Assembly: GCF_036192275.1 (NCBI RefSeq) | Contig: NZ_CP108088.1 | Coordinates: forward strand, 4,217,501 to 4,281,500 | Reading direction: 5' to 3' | Length of the DNA stretch: 64,000 bases | From: Streptomyces sp. NBC_00250 | Lineage (GTDB): Bacteria; Actinomycetota; Actinomycetes; Streptomycetales; Streptomycetaceae | In this document: piece after piece, positions 41,783 through 51,020 of the stretch | How the letters are laid out: each line of letters begins with the position of its first letter | Position numbering within the stretch: the first letter of the stretch is position 1 | Made by a program: the position numbers and the translations under genes | Notes under the pieces: model-generated | Database searches by the model: none | Seen by the model: the letters and a program-made list of their open reading frames with translations, nothing else | What the model was told of the DNA's origin: nothing

Positions 41783-42346
41783 GTGCTGCAGAAGAGCCCC
41801 GCCTCGCCCCCCGTGTCCGATCTGGCCATCCCTCATGCTGAGGGGGTGAGCAACGACGACTTCCGGGCGGCGATGTCCCGCCTCGCGGCCGGCGTGGTCC
41901 TGGTGACCGCGCACGACCCCGACGACGGCCCGCGCGGCGAGGACGTCGGCATGACCGCCACGGCCTTCGTGTCGGTCTCCCTCGACCCGCCCCTGGTCCT
42001 GGTCAGCCTGCGCAACGGCTCCCGCATGGACGACCTGCTCACCGACGTACCCGTCTGGGCGGTGTCGATCCTCGGCGAGAACCAGCGCCACATCGCCGGG
42101 CGCTTCGCCATGAAGAACCGGGTCAGCGACCGGCTGCTCTTCGCCGACCTGCCGTACGCCCGAGGCGAGGAGAGCGGCGCCCCGCTCATGGGCGGTGCGC
42201 TGGCGACCCTGGAGTGCCGTACCGAGAGCCGCGTCGTGGCCGGCGACCACACGCTCGTGGTGGGCCGGGTCCTGACGGTCGGCGCCGTCGCGCCGGCGGG
42301 CGGGCCGCTGACCTACTACCAGGGGAAGTACCGGCAGCTGTCCTGA
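41783..42346 (+). CDS. Flavin reductase family protein
   Basis: 187 residues, GTG start. FMN-binding split-barrel of the flavin reductase / HpaC type: DFRAAMSRLAAGVVLVTAHD, TATAFVSVSLDPPLVLVSL, FAVSILGEN-like WAVSILGENQ and a C-terminal GPLTYYQGKYRQL. It uses NAD(P)H to reduce free flavin, often for a two-component monooxygenase. No monooxygenase partner lies next to it; the FAD monooxygenase at 53087 is of a self-sufficient type. The true start may be GTG 41846 (VSNDDFRAA), since the first 20 residues are not family-like. Confidence 0.85.
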   Translation: MLQKSPASPPVSDLAIPHAEGVSNDDFRAAMSRLAAGVVLVTAHDPDDGPRGEDVGMTATAFVSVSLDPPLVLVSLRNGSRMDDLLTDVPVWAVSILGENQRHIAGRFAMKNRVSDRLLFADLPYARGEESGAPLMGGALATLECRTESRVVAGDHTLVVGRVLTVGAVAPAGGPLTYYQGKYRQLS

Positions 42347-42362
42347 GTCCGCTTCGGAGGGC

Positions 42363-42803
42363 TCAGCCCCAGTCGCCGCGGGACTGACGCGTCCGCTTGG
42401 TCTCCGAGCGCTGCTTCTTCTCCCGCAGCCGCCGCTCGTTGATACCGCGGGGGATCTTCGTCGGACGGCGGGGCTTCGGCGGCGGGGCGGTCGCCTCGGC
42501 GAGGAGCGCGGCGAGCCGGACCGCGGCCGTCTCGCGGTTGCGCCACTGGGAGCGGTGCTCCGAGGCGCGGACCGTCACGACGCCGTTCACGAGGCGGCTT
42601 GCGAGGCGCTCCAGGGCGCGGGCCTTCCACACCTCGGGGAGGGACTCGGTGGCCGCGAGGTCGAAGCGGAGCTCGACCTGCGAGTCGCTGGTGTTCACAT
42701 GCTGACCGCCCGGGCCCGACGAACGCGAGAAACGCCACTGGAGCTCGGCCTCGGGGAGCGAGACGGAGCCGCGGATGGGATACGGACCGGACATGCCCCC
42801 CAT
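42363..42803 (-). CDS. arfB: Ribosome rescue hydrolase ArfB
   Basis: 146 residues with the release-factor catalytic loop SSGPGGQHVN (GGQ at 32-34) and the basic C-terminal tail RRLREKKQRSETKRTR that enters the empty mRNA channel. ArfB/YaeJ releases peptides from ribosomes stalled without a stop codon. The GPYPIRGSVSLPEAELQW opening is typical. Start could be ATG 42803 or the in-frame ATG 42794. Convergent with the flavin reductase gene. Confidence 0.92.
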   Translation of the reverse strand: MGGMSGPYPIRGSVSLPEAELQWRFSRSSGPGGQHVNTSDSQVELRFDLAATESLPEVWKARALERLASRLVNGVVTVRASEHRSQWRNRETAAVRLAALLAEATAPPPKPRRPTKIPRGINERRLREKKQRSETKRTRQSRGDWG

Positions 42804-42918
42804 GTTCCCCGCAGGGGGCCATCGGAGTCATCCTGTTTTCGCCGGGAACCCCACGGGAACCGTGGGAGGGCGACACGCGTTTCTCCAGGCGAAGACACCA
42901 CGATGAAAGGGACTTTCC

Positions 42919-43494
42919 ATGGCTGTGAGCCTGTCCAAGGGCGGCAACGTCTCTCTGACCAAGGAGGCCCCGGGCCTCACCGCTGTCACCGTGGGCCTCG
43001 GCTGGGACGTCCGTACGACCACCGGCACCGACTTCGACCTCGACGCCTCGGCGATCGGCGTGGACGCGGCGGGCAAGGTCGCCTCCGACGCGCACTTCGT
43101 CTTCTTCAACAACAAGTCGACGCCGGACCAGACCATCGTCCACACCGGTGACAACCGCACCGGCGAGGGCGGCGGCGACGACGAGCAGATCAACGTCAAC
43201 CTCGCGGCCCTCCCGCCGAACGTCGACAAGATCGTCTTCCCGGTCTCCATCTACGACGCGGTCAACCGCTCGCAGAACTTCGGCCAGGTGCGCAACGCGT
43301 ACATCCGCATCGTCAACCAGGCCGGCGGCGCCGAGCTCGCCCGCTACGACCTCTCCGAGGACGCCGCCGTCGAGACCGCCATGGTCTTCGGCGAGCTGTA
43401 CCGCAACGGCGCCGAGTGGAAGTTCCGCGCGGTCGGCCAGGGCTACGCCTCGGGTCTCGAGGGCATCGCCCGCGACTTCGGCGTCAACCTCTGA
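42919..43494 (+). CDS. terD: TerD family stress protein
   Basis: 191 residues; ATG behind GAAAGGGACTTTCC. It starts [20 protein letters not shown] and shows [46 protein letters not shown] and FVVSIYD-like [11 protein letters not shown], all TerD hallmarks including the acidic calcium-binding loops. TerD proteins bind calcium and are linked to tellurite and other stresses; several affect differentiation in Streptomyces. It stands alone, followed by a terminator. Confidence 0.95.
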   Translation: MAVSLSKGGNVSLTKEAPGLTAVTVGLGWDVRTTTGTDFDLDASAIGVDAAGKVASDAHFVFFNNKSTPDQTIVHTGDNRTGEGGGDDEQINVNLAALPPNVDKIVFPVSIYDAVNRSQNFGQVRNAYIRIVNQAGGAELARYDLSEDAAVETAMVFGELYRNGAEWKFRAVGQGYASGLEGIARDFGVNL

Positions 43495-43515
43495 CCGACG
43501 CCCCGCAGCACCGTT

Positions 43516-43546
43516 GAGCCCCGGCCGGGTTTCCCCGCCGGGGCTC
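43516..43546 (+). terminator. Terminator after terD
   Basis: A perfect 10-bp stem GAGCCCCGGC / GCCGGGGCTC with an 11-base loop lies 21 bases after the terD stop. Confidence 0.65.
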
Positions 43547-43559
43547 TACCCTTGCCCGC

Positions 43560-44099
43560 GTGATCGTCGAAGCCCTCGCGCCCAAGGCCCTGGAGGACGG
43601 TGCGGCCCTCCCGGGCCCGCTGCTCACCGAACTCACCGCGCTGTACGCCTCGAACGAGGAGTTCCAGCAGCTGAGCGGCGACTTCCCGGACCCGTCCGAC
43701 ATCCGGCCCGAGCAGGTCGCGGCCGCCCTCGCCGACGAACTCGCCCGGCCCACCGCCGAAGTCCTGCTCGCCCGCTCCGAGGGCCGGCTCGTCGCCGTCG
43801 CCCTCACCCTCGGCCGCCACCCCGACCCGGCGGAACCCGAACCGTGGCTCGGACTCCTCATGGTCCACGGGGACGAACGGCGCGCGGGCCACGGACGCCG
43901 GCTCGCCGCGTACGTCGAGGACCGCTTCCGCGCCGAGGGCCGCACCGGCCTGCGTCTCGCCGTCCTGGAGAACAACCCGAAGGCCCTCGCCTTCTGGACC
44001 TCCCTCGGTTACGAGGAGACCGACCGCCGCCCCGACCTCGCCCACGGCCGCGCGTGCGTGGTCATGCGGAAGGCCCTGGCCCGACCCCGATCAGGGTGA
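43560..44099 (+). CDS. GNAT family N-acetyltransferase
   Basis: 179 residues, GTG start. The acetyl-CoA loop is DERRAGHGRRLAAYVEDRF (RxxGxGR) and LRLAVLENNPKALAFWTSLGYEETDRR is the C-terminal GNAT signature. Substrate is unknown. Its 3' end overlaps the convergent NUDIX gene by 38 bases, so the two genes share sequence on opposite strands. Confidence 0.82.
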   Translation: MIVEALAPKALEDGAALPGPLLTELTALYASNEEFQQLSGDFPDPSDIRPEQVAAALADELARPTAEVLLARSEGRLVAVALTLGRHPDPAEPEPWLGLLMVHGDERRAGHGRRLAAYVEDRFRAEGRTGLRLAVLENNPKALAFWTSLGYEETDRRPDLAHGRACVVMRKALARPRSG

Positions 44100-44520
44100 G
44101 CGCGTCGGCCGCCGCCGGGGAGAGCTCTTCCGCCGGCCCGGTCAGCGGCCGCCACGCGACGGCCTCCGTACTGCCGTCCGTCTCGGTGACGACCAGGGGA
44201 TCACCGGGGCGGAGCTCCACCGCGTAGAAGACCGCCACCAGGTGCCAGGCCACACCGTTCCGGGTGGCCGTGTACGTACGGGCGTCGACCAGCCGGGCCC
44301 CGGCGAGCACCCGGCCCGTCTCCTCGTACAGCTCGCGCGCCAGCGCCTCCACCGGCTGCTCGCCGGGGTCGATCCCGCCGCCCGGGAGATGCCAGAGACC
44401 GGGCTCGAAGACCGGCGAGGCCTCCGACAGACGGGTCAGGAGCAGCTGCTCGCGCTCGACGCAGATCGCGTAGGCCGAGACGCGTCTGCGCACAGGGGTG
44501 TTCATCGGTTCCGCGTTCAT
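44062..44520 (-). CDS. NUDIX hydrolase
   Basis: 152 residues; ATG 44520 follows GGAGGGGAACCG and overlaps the stop of the response-regulator gene (ATGA). The Nudix box GGGIDPGEQPVEAL-ARELYEETG (about 47-69) fits Gx5Ex7REUxEExGU, with LWHLPGG before it. It cleaves a nucleoside diphosphate linked to another group; the substrate is unknown. Coupling to a response regulator suggests coregulation with the adjacent two-component/ABC system. Confidence 0.9.
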   Translation of the reverse strand: MNAEPMNTPVRRRVSAYAICVEREQLLLTRLSEASPVFEPGLWHLPGGGIDPGEQPVEALARELYEETGRVLAGARLVDARTYTATRNGVAWHLVAVFYAVELRPGDPLVVTETDGSTEAVAWRPLTGPAEELSPAAADALTLIGVGPGPSA

Positions 44521-45209
44521 CGGTTCCCCTCCGGGTTCATCGGCGGGACCAGTCCCGCCTCGTGCGCGGTGATGGCGGCCTCCACCCGGTTGCGGGCCCC
44601 GAGCTTGGCGAGGACCGCGCTGACGTGTGCCTTCACGGTGCCCTCGACCAGATGGAGCCGGGCGCCGATCTCCGCGTTGGAGAGTCCGACGCCGAGCCCC
44701 GCGAGCACGTCCCGCTCCCGTGGCGTCAGGTGGTCGAGAGGGCGGTGGGGCCTGGCCGCCCGGTGGGCGCGCAGGCCCGCGATGACCCGGGCGGCCACCC
44801 TCGGAGACAGATACGCCCCGCCCGCGCCCACCGCCTGGACCCCGTGGAGGAGCTCCCGGGGGTCGTCCGCCTTCAGCAGGAAACCGCTGGCCCCTTCTTC
44901 GAGCGCGCGCGAGATGAACGCGTCCTCCCCGAAGGTCGTCAGCATGATCACGCCGGCCGTCGGCTGCACGCGGTGGATCCGTACCGCCGCCGCCAGGCCG
45001 TCGAGGCCCGGCATCCGGATGTCGAGGAGGACCACGTCGGGGCGGTGCCGGCGGGTCAGCTCGACGGCCTCGTGCCCGTCGGCGGCCTCCGCGACCACCT
45101 CCGCCCGCTCGTCCCGGGCCAGGATGGCCCGCACCCCGGCCCGGACCATCGCCTCGTCGTCCGCCACCAGGACACGGACCGGACGGCGGGCTGCTGCGCT
45201 CTCTTCCAC
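44517..45209 (-). CDS. NarL-type response regulator
   Basis: 230 residues. Receiver domain 11-125 with DD (17-18), phosphorylation site Asp63 in VVLLDIRMPG, and Lys in FLLKAD; a LuxR-type HTH at the C-terminus (LTPRERDVLAGLGVGLSNAEIGARLHLVEGTVKAHVSAVLAKL). Divergent from an ABC exporter operon that ends with a histidine kinase gene; the kinase is the likely partner although it lies 1.9 kb away beyond the transporter. Confidence 0.92.
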   Translation of the reverse strand: MEESAAARRPVRVLVADDEAMVRAGVRAILARDERAEVVAEAADGHEAVELTRRHRPDVVLLDIRMPGLDGLAAAVRIHRVQPTAGVIMLTTFGEDAFISRALEEGASGFLLKADDPRELLHGVQAVGAGGAYLSPRVAARVIAGLRAHRAARPHRPLDHLTPRERDVLAGLGVGLSNAEIGARLHLVEGTVKAHVSAVLAKLGARNRVEAAITAHEAGLVPPMNPEGNR

Positions 45210-45317
45210 CGGTCGAGCCTACGGCCGGAGGAAGGGGCCGTACCCCTGACGAAGGGAAGGAAGCCGCTGCCGAACGCCCCATGCGCCGTCCCGGCACCCG
45301 CTCCTAGCGTCCACCCC

Positions 45318-46271
45318 GTGATCGCACTCAGAGAACTCACGAAACGGTACGGCGGCACGACGGCCGTGCACGGCCTCACCCTGGACGTCCGCGAAGGGAA
45401 GGTGACCGGCTTCCTCGGTCCCAACGGCGCCGGGAAATCCACCACGATGCGGATGATCCTCGGCCTCGACCACCCCACCCGGGGCTCCGCCCTCATCGAC
45501 GGCAGGCCCTACGCGGCCCTGCGCCACCCGGTCCGAGAGGTCGGGGCGCTCCTCGACGCCAAAGCCGTGCACCCGTCCCGTACGGCCCGTTCCCATCTGG
45601 TCGCGCACGCCCGCAGCAACGGCATCCCGGTACGCCGGGTCGACGAGGTCCTGGACCTGGTGGGCCTCGCCAAGGCGGCCCGCCGCCGGGCCGGTTCGTA
45701 CTCACTCGGCATGTTCCAGCGCCTCGGAGTGGCCGGGGCTCTCCTCGGCGACCCCCCGACGCTCATCCTGGACGAACCCGTCAACGGCCTCGACCCCGAC
45801 GGCGTGCGCTGGATGCGCCGGCTCGTGCGGGGGCAGGCCGCCCAGGGCCGCACGGTCTTCCTCTCCAGCCATCTGATGAGCGAGATGCAGCTGACGGCCG
45901 ACCACCTCGTCGTCATCGGCCGGGGCAGGCTGCTCGCCGACACCCCGATGGCCGACTTCCTCGCGGGCGGCGCCACCGCGTCCGTACGGGCCGAGGTGCC
46001 CGATCCCGGAGAACGGTCCGTTCTCGTCCGCCACCTCGCGGCCGAGTCCGGAGTGACGGTGGAGGCGGAGACATCGCCCTCCCCCGGGACGGTCGTCGTC
46101 CGGGGCCGGAACGCCGCCCAGGTCGGCGACCTCGCCCACCGCCACGGCATCCGGCTGCACCGGCTGAGCGACGTCGGGGCCTCCCTGGAGGAGGCGTACA
46201 TGGAACTGACGGCACAGAGCGTCGAGTACGTGACAGGAGGGGAGAACGGTGAACACGACCCGTACGCGTAA
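45318..46271 (+). CDS. ABC transporter ATP-binding protein (ABC-2 exporter)
   Basis: 317 residues from GTG 45318. Walker A GPNGAGKST, Q-loop region, signature SLGMFQRLG (a variant of LSGGQ), Walker B LILDEPVNGLDPDG and switch His in SSHLMSEM. This is the single-domain DRR/bacitracin-export type. It overlaps the permease gene by 23 bases. It is closely similar in layout to the ATPase at 55103-56101. Confidence 0.93.
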   Translation: MIALRELTKRYGGTTAVHGLTLDVREGKVTGFLGPNGAGKSTTMRMILGLDHPTRGSALIDGRPYAALRHPVREVGALLDAKAVHPSRTARSHLVAHARSNGIPVRRVDEVLDLVGLAKAARRRAGSYSLGMFQRLGVAGALLGDPPTLILDEPVNGLDPDGVRWMRRLVRGQAAQGRTVFLSSHLMSEMQLTADHLVVIGRGRLLADTPMADFLAGGATASVRAEVPDPGERSVLVRHLAAESGVTVEAETSPSPGTVVVRGRNAAQVGDLAHRHGIRLHRLSDVGASLEEAYMELTAQSVEYVTGGENGEHDPYA

Positions 46272-47100
46272 CGGAACCACGGACGGCCGTCCGCCGGCGG
46301 GCGGTCCGACGGGGAGCGGTCCGACGGGCAGGGGCCTCACGGACGCGAGCCCGGGACACGCCGGCCTCGCGGGGGCATTCGGCGCAGAGTGGACCAAGCT
46401 GTGGTCCGTCCGCGCCCCGTACATCTGTCTGCTCGCGGCCCTCGCGGTCACCGGGGTGTTCACCTACTACTACGGCTCGATCGCCCGCATCAACGCCCAC
46501 CCCGTCCAGCCCCTCGGCAACGCCCCCGTCTCCTCCGCGGTCCTCGTCCAGTTCGCCGTCGTCGTCCTGGCCATGACCACGGTGACCAGCGAGTACACGA
46601 CCTCCGGCATCCGCGCCTCGCTCCTCTGGGTGCCCGTCCGGCACCGGGTCCTGCTCGCCAAGGCCCTGCTCACCGCCGCGGTCTCGTTCGCCGCCGGCAC
46701 CGTGAGCGCGGTCCTGGGCATGGCGGTGGCCTGGGCCCCGTTCTCCGGTCACGCCTCCTTCGACGCCGCCCTGGCCACCCGTCAGACCCTCGCCGTCGGC
46801 GGCTACTACGCCCTCGTCGCCGTCCTCACCGTGGGCGTGTCCTTCGCCACCCGGCACGCCGCCGGAGCGCTCACCATCCTCGTCACCCTGCTCTGGGCGC
46901 TGCCGACCACCCTCCTGGCGCTGGGCGGCCCCGCCCTGCTCGCCGTCCACGACCTGCTCCCGCACAGCCTGGGCAGCCACCTCATGCACGGTGGCCCCGA
47001 CACCCCCCATCCCCCGGGCGTGGCGGTCCTGCTCCTGGCGGCCTGGGCCCTGGCCGCCCATCTGACGGGCCGCTACCTGCTGCTCCGGCGCGACGCGTAG
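46249..47100 (+). CDS. ABC-2 type permease
   Basis: 283 residues, GTG start inside the ATPase gene. After a Gly/Pro-rich N-terminus comes AEWTKLWSVRAPYICLLAAL, typical of ABC-2 permeases, and six hydrophobic segments up to LLAAWALAAHLTGRYLLL. It would form the membrane channel of an exporter with the upstream ATPase. Substrate is unknown; such systems beside two-component genes often export or sense cell-envelope antibiotics. Confidence 0.87.
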   Translation: MNTTRTRNGTTDGRPPAGGPTGSGPTGRGLTDASPGHAGLAGAFGAEWTKLWSVRAPYICLLAALAVTGVFTYYYGSIARINAHPVQPLGNAPVSSAVLVQFAVVVLAMTTVTSEYTTSGIRASLLWVPVRHRVLLAKALLTAAVSFAAGTVSAVLGMAVAWAPFSGHASFDAALATRQTLAVGGYYALVAVLTVGVSFATRHAAGALTILVTLLWALPTTLLALGGPALLAVHDLLPHSLGSHLMHGGPDTPHPPGVAVLLLAAWALAAHLTGRYLLLRRDA

Positions 47101-47110
47101 CGTCGGACGG

Positions 47111-48769
47111 ATGACAGCCCCGGCGCACCGGCGCCTCCTCGGCGACCTGGCCCTCTGGGCGGCCCTGTGCGGCGCCCACGTCGTCTGGTTCCGCGGCGAC
47201 CCGAACCCCTCGGTCACGAGGGACCTGGTGCTCCCGCTCCTCGTGGCGACCGCCGCCGTCCCGCTCGCCCGGCACCGGCCGACGGCGGCGGTCGCCCTGG
47301 CCGGCGCCCTGTGCGCCGCGGGCCTGGCGGACGCCACGAGCCCCGCGCACGTCGCCGTCCTCACCCTGGGCACGACGAGCTGTCTCCTCGGGGTGCGGAC
47401 CGCCGGCGCGCGCACGCCGCTGCTGGTCCTCGCGGGCTGCCTGGCCGCCGCCCTCGCCGTCTGCGCCGTCCTGCGGGCGGGGCCGGTGTGGTGGTTCTAC
47501 ACGCTGACGGTGCTGCCGACCGCGCTCCTCCTGCCCTGGCTCGCCGGCCGGTACTGGCGCGGGCGGACCGAGCTGGTGAGCGGCGGCTGGCGACTCGCAC
47601 GCAGCCTGGAGGAACGGCAGCGGTTCGTGGCGGAGCGGGCCCGGCTGACGGAACGCGCGGACATCGCCGCCGACATGCACGACTCCCTCGGCCACGCCCT
47701 CAGCCTCGCCGCGCTGCGCGCCGGGGCCCTCGAACTCTCCCCCGCCCTCGCCGCGCGGGACCGGGAGGACCTGGCCGAGCTGCGCGGGACGATCGCGGAC
47801 GCCGTCGACCAGCTGCGGGAGACGGTCACGGTGCTGCGCACGGGGCCGGACGCGCTCCCGCATGCGGCCGTGACCCCCGCCGACACCGTCGAGGCGCTGC
47901 TCGGCCGGGCCGTCGCCTCCGGCGTGCCCGTCCGGTGGGAGCGCGAGGGACCGCCGCCCGCGCTCTCCCCGCTGATCGAACGCGGCGTGTACCGGGTGGT
48001 GCGCGAAGCCCTCACCAACGCCGTCAAACACGCGCCCGGCAGCACTGTCCAGGTCCGCATCACCCACGACCACGCGCGGGACCACACCCGCGTACGGGTC
48101 GTCAACGCCCTCCCGGTGCCGGGCCCGTCGGCCGTACGGCCGGTCGGCGGCCACGGTCTGGCGGGGCTGCGGGAACGGGTCACCGTCCTCGGCGGCACCC
48201 TGTGGACCGGCCCGTACGAGGACGGCTTCCACGTCAGCGCCACCCTGCCGCACCGCGCGACCCCACCCCACGACGCCGGGGAACACGACGCCGCGAAGGA
48301 CGGCGGAGAGCAGGACGTCGGAGGACAGGACGGCGGAGAGCAGAAAGACCGCACGAAGAACAGCGGCGGACCTCACACCGGCGGCTCCGCGTCCGAAGCG
48401 GCCCGGCGGCTCGCCCAGGTGCGGCGCAGCACCCGGCTCAGGCTCGCGGCCGCGTTCGCGATACCCGCCGGAGCGGCGCTCTTCTTCGTGCCGGCCGCCG
48501 TGTTCCTCGCGTACCAGCTGAGCACCGGTGTGCTGGCGCCGTCCCGCTACGAAGAACTGCACGTCGGCGGCACCCGCGCCGAGCTCGCGGAGCTGCTCCC
48601 GGCGCGCCCCTTCCCGTATCCGCCGGACGACGCGCGTGCTGCGCCGCGGCCGCCCGGCACGGAGTGCGTGTTCTACCGGTCGAACGGCAACCTCCTGGCG
48701 GAGGTCGACCTCTACCGCCTGTGCTGGTCCGGCCCGCGGCTGGCCGCCAAGGACGTGCTGGTCCCCTAG
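47111..48769 (+). CDS. NarL-type sensor kinase with extra C-terminal domain
   Basis: 552 residues. The N-terminus has about five membrane segments (20-145); HisKA_3 follows with His190 in ADMHDSLGHALSL, then an HATPase domain (REALTNAVKHAPG, GGHGLAGLRERV) ending near 380. Unusually, a Gly/Asp/Glu-rich linker, another membrane segment (about 446-470) and a 75-residue domain (YEELHVGGTRAELAELLP..CVFYRSNGNLLAEVDLYRLCW) follow. That domain has the look of BamE/SmpA-like modules and two Cys. It starts 10 bases after the permease stop and overlaps the convergent M1 peptidase by 4 bases. Confidence 0.87.
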   Translation: MTAPAHRRLLGDLALWAALCGAHVVWFRGDPNPSVTRDLVLPLLVATAAVPLARHRPTAAVALAGALCAAGLADATSPAHVAVLTLGTTSCLLGVRTAGARTPLLVLAGCLAAALAVCAVLRAGPVWWFYTLTVLPTALLLPWLAGRYWRGRTELVSGGWRLARSLEERQRFVAERARLTERADIAADMHDSLGHALSLAALRAGALELSPALAARDREDLAELRGTIADAVDQLRETVTVLRTGPDALPHAAVTPADTVEALLGRAVASGVPVRWEREGPPPALSPLIERGVYRVVREALTNAVKHAPGSTVQVRITHDHARDHTRVRVVNALPVPGPSAVRPVGGHGLAGLRERVTVLGGTLWTGPYEDGFHVSATLPHRATPPHDAGEHDAAKDGGEQDVGGQDGGEQKDRTKNSGGPHTGGSASEAARRLAQVRRSTRLRLAAAFAIPAGAALFFVPAAVFLAYQLSTGVLAPSRYEELHVGGTRAELAELLPARPFPYPPDDARAAPRPPGTECVFYRSNGNLLAEVDLYRLCWSGPRLAAKDVLVP

Positions 48770-50202
48770 GGCTTCGCCGGCTTGCCGTCGCCGTACAGCC
48801 ACACGTCCCACAGCTCGTCCAGACCGCGGCCCGCGACGCTCTCCGCGTAGGCGGTGAAGTCGGCCGTGGAGGCGTTGGCGTGACGGTACTTCGCGGGCCA
48901 GCCGCGCAGGATCTCGTCGAAGGTCTCGTCCCCGACGGTCTCGCGCAGCTTGTGCAGGACCATCGCGCCCCGCTGGTACACGGGCGGGTCGAAGAGGTTC
49001 TCGGCGGCCGGCGGCGCGGCGGGCGGGAAGGCCCAGTTCGCGTCCTGGGCGAAGGCCCGCTCGAAGTGCGTCCGGGCGGGAACGTGCTCGTACTCCTCCG
49101 TGTACAGCCACTCTGCGTACGTCGCGAAGCCCTCGTTCAGCCACAGATCCCGCCAGGTCGCGGGCGTGACCGAGTTCCCGAACCACTGGTGGGCAAGCTC
49201 GTGGACCAGTGTCGTCCGGTCGAAAGCGGCGGCGGGGAAGACGGGCCGCGTCTGGGTCTCCAGGGCGTACCCGAGCGTCCCGTCCTCGGTGACGATCGCA
49301 CCGGCGGTGGAGAAGGGGTACGGGCCGAAGCGCCGGGTCTGCCGGTCGATGATCTCGGGGATCTCGTCCCGGAGCGCGGCGCTTCCCGCCGCGACCGACC
49401 GCTCGGCGGCGGTCAGGACGGGCAGGGAACCGGGGGCGGTCGCCGACCCCGCCCCGTCCGTCTCGTACCGGCCGATCGCGACCGTCGCCAGATAGCTCGC
49501 CATCGGTTCGGTCGTGCGCCACTCGGTGGTGACGCGGCCGTCGGCCGTCGTCCGGCGGGCGGTCCTGACGCCGTTGGAGATGCCTTCGAGCCCGGCGGGG
49601 ACGGTGAGCGTGAGCGTGTACGCGGCCTTGTCGGAGGGATGGTGGTTGCCCGGGAACCAGGTCATCGAACCGGCCGGTTCGCCGACCGCGACGGCTCCGT
49701 CGTCGGTGCGCAGCCAGCCCTCCTCGGAGCCGTCCGCGTCCGTGATCGGCTCGGGCACGCCCCCGTAGGTGACGCTGGCCCGGAACTCCGCGCCCTCGCG
49801 GATCTCCTCCAGCGGCCGGAGCGTCAGCTCGTTCCCGGCCCGGTTGGCGGCGGCGGGGGCGTCGTCGACGGACGCCCGGTCGACGGTGAGTCCGGCGAGG
49901 TCGAGGTTGAAGGCGCTGAGGTCCTGGGTGGCGCGGGCGGTGATCTCGGCGGTGCCGTCGAGCCGCCCGGTCCGGGGGTCGTAGGCGAGGGTGAGGGCGT
50001 AGCGGCTCACGTCGTAGCCGCCGTTGCCGAGCTTGGGGAAGAACGGGTCGCGCAGCCCGGCGGCCCCGGGGGTGCCACGGACGCCGCCGGTCGCCTCGGT
50101 ACAGCCGCCCGCGAGGAGTGCGAGGGCGGTGAGGGCGGCGGCGAGGCCGCCCGCGGCGGCTCCGGTCCGGTGGTGCCGGTCAGTCCGGTTGCGCTGTGTC
50201 AC
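48766..50202 (-). CDS. M1 family metallopeptidase, lipoprotein
   Basis: 478 residues. Lipobox LLAGGC with Cys34 after a hydrophobic segment, so probably membrane-tethered outside the cell. The zinc site is HELAH (334-338) with the third ligand Glu357 in NEGFATYAEW; the family's exopeptidase motif GAMEN is replaced by YALETQ. At 478 residues it has the N-terminal beta domain and catalytic domain but not the C-terminal helical domain of large aminopeptidase N. Likely trims extracellular peptides. Confidence 0.92.
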   Translation of the reverse strand: MTQRNRTDRHHRTGAAAGGLAAALTALALLAGGCTEATGGVRGTPGAAGLRDPFFPKLGNGGYDVSRYALTLAYDPRTGRLDGTAEITARATQDLSAFNLDLAGLTVDRASVDDAPAAANRAGNELTLRPLEEIREGAEFRASVTYGGVPEPITDADGSEEGWLRTDDGAVAVGEPAGSMTWFPGNHHPSDKAAYTLTLTVPAGLEGISNGVRTARRTTADGRVTTEWRTTEPMASYLATVAIGRYETDGAGSATAPGSLPVLTAAERSVAAGSAALRDEIPEIIDRQTRRFGPYPFSTAGAIVTEDGTLGYALETQTRPVFPAAAFDRTTLVHELAHQWFGNSVTPATWRDLWLNEGFATYAEWLYTEEYEHVPARTHFERAFAQDANWAFPPAAPPAAENLFDPPVYQRGAMVLHKLRETVGDETFDEILRGWPAKYRHANASTADFTAYAESVAGRGLDELWDVWLYGDGKPAKP

Positions 50203-50306
50203 GTATCGATCCTAAGCAGGGCGGATACGGAAAAGGTGATGGCACCCGGCGGGGGATCCGGGCGCCATCACCAGCTGGGGACAGCTGTGGGTGTGCAGCT
50301 GCGGTG

Positions 50307-50846
50307 TTACTTGCCGAGGGCGGCGACGCCGGCCTGGGCGAACTTCTCGTCGAGGTCGCCCGAGGGGGCGCCGGCGACACCGATGCCCGCGATCGGGGCA
50401 CCCTTGGCGGTCACCGGGGCGCCACCGGCGAGGAAGAGGGTGCCGGGGATGTCCTTCAGGTTCGGGGCCTGGGCGAGGCGGCCGGCGAGGACGGAGGTCG
50501 GGGCGTTCCAGGAGACGGCGGTGTACGCCTTCTTCTCGGCCGACTCGTAGGACTGCGGGCCCGCGCCGTCGCCGCGGAGGGTGACGATGGTGTTGCCGTT
50601 GCGGTCGACGACGGCGACGGAGACGCGCTGGTTCTCCTTCTCGGCGGCGTCGAGGGTCGCCTGCGCAGCCTTGGTCGCGGCCTCGATCGTCAGGTGCGTC
50701 GACTGCTGGAGGTTGTCGTCCCCGGCGTCGGCGCGGACCACGGCGGCGGGGGCGGCGGCCGGGGCGGAGGCGTTCGCGGAGACGGCGCCGAAGGTACCGG
50801 CGGCGACGACAGCGGCGGCGGTGGCACCGAAGAGGATCTTCTTCAT
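50307..50846 (-). CDS. hbpS: Secreted haem-binding sensor protein HbpS-like
   Basis: 179 residues; ATG behind CACGGAGTTCCTC. Signal peptide KKILFGATAAAVVAAGTFGAVSANA. The mature part is the GlcG/HbpS fold: THLTIEAATKAAQATLDAAEKEN, VSVAVVDRNGNTIVTLRGDG, SYESAEKKAYTAVSW and LAGGAPVTAKGAPIAGIGVAG. In S. reticuli, HbpS binds haem outside the cell and modulates the SenS kinase under iron/redox stress. Here it is divergent from a SenS/SenR-like pair, so the whole three-part system is present. Confidence 0.9.
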   Translation of the reverse strand: MKKILFGATAAAVVAAGTFGAVSANASAPAAAPAAVVRADAGDDNLQQSTHLTIEAATKAAQATLDAAEKENQRVSVAVVDRNGNTIVTLRGDGAGPQSYESAEKKAYTAVSWNAPTSVLAGRLAQAPNLKDIPGTLFLAGGAPVTAKGAPIAGIGVAGAPSGDLDEKFAQAGVAALGK

Positions 50847-51020
50847 GAGGAACTCCGTGAGGGTGAGGAGGGGCGGAACGACGAGGAGAAGCGAGCCGAG
50901 CCGAGGTGGACCGTGTGAGTGGTCCGTTCCTTCGCTCTGCCATCCATCCTGTGGTCGGAACCCGGGCCGCACGGTCCACGGTCCGGCTGCCCTCCTCACG
51001 CACACTGGAGGACGACCGGG

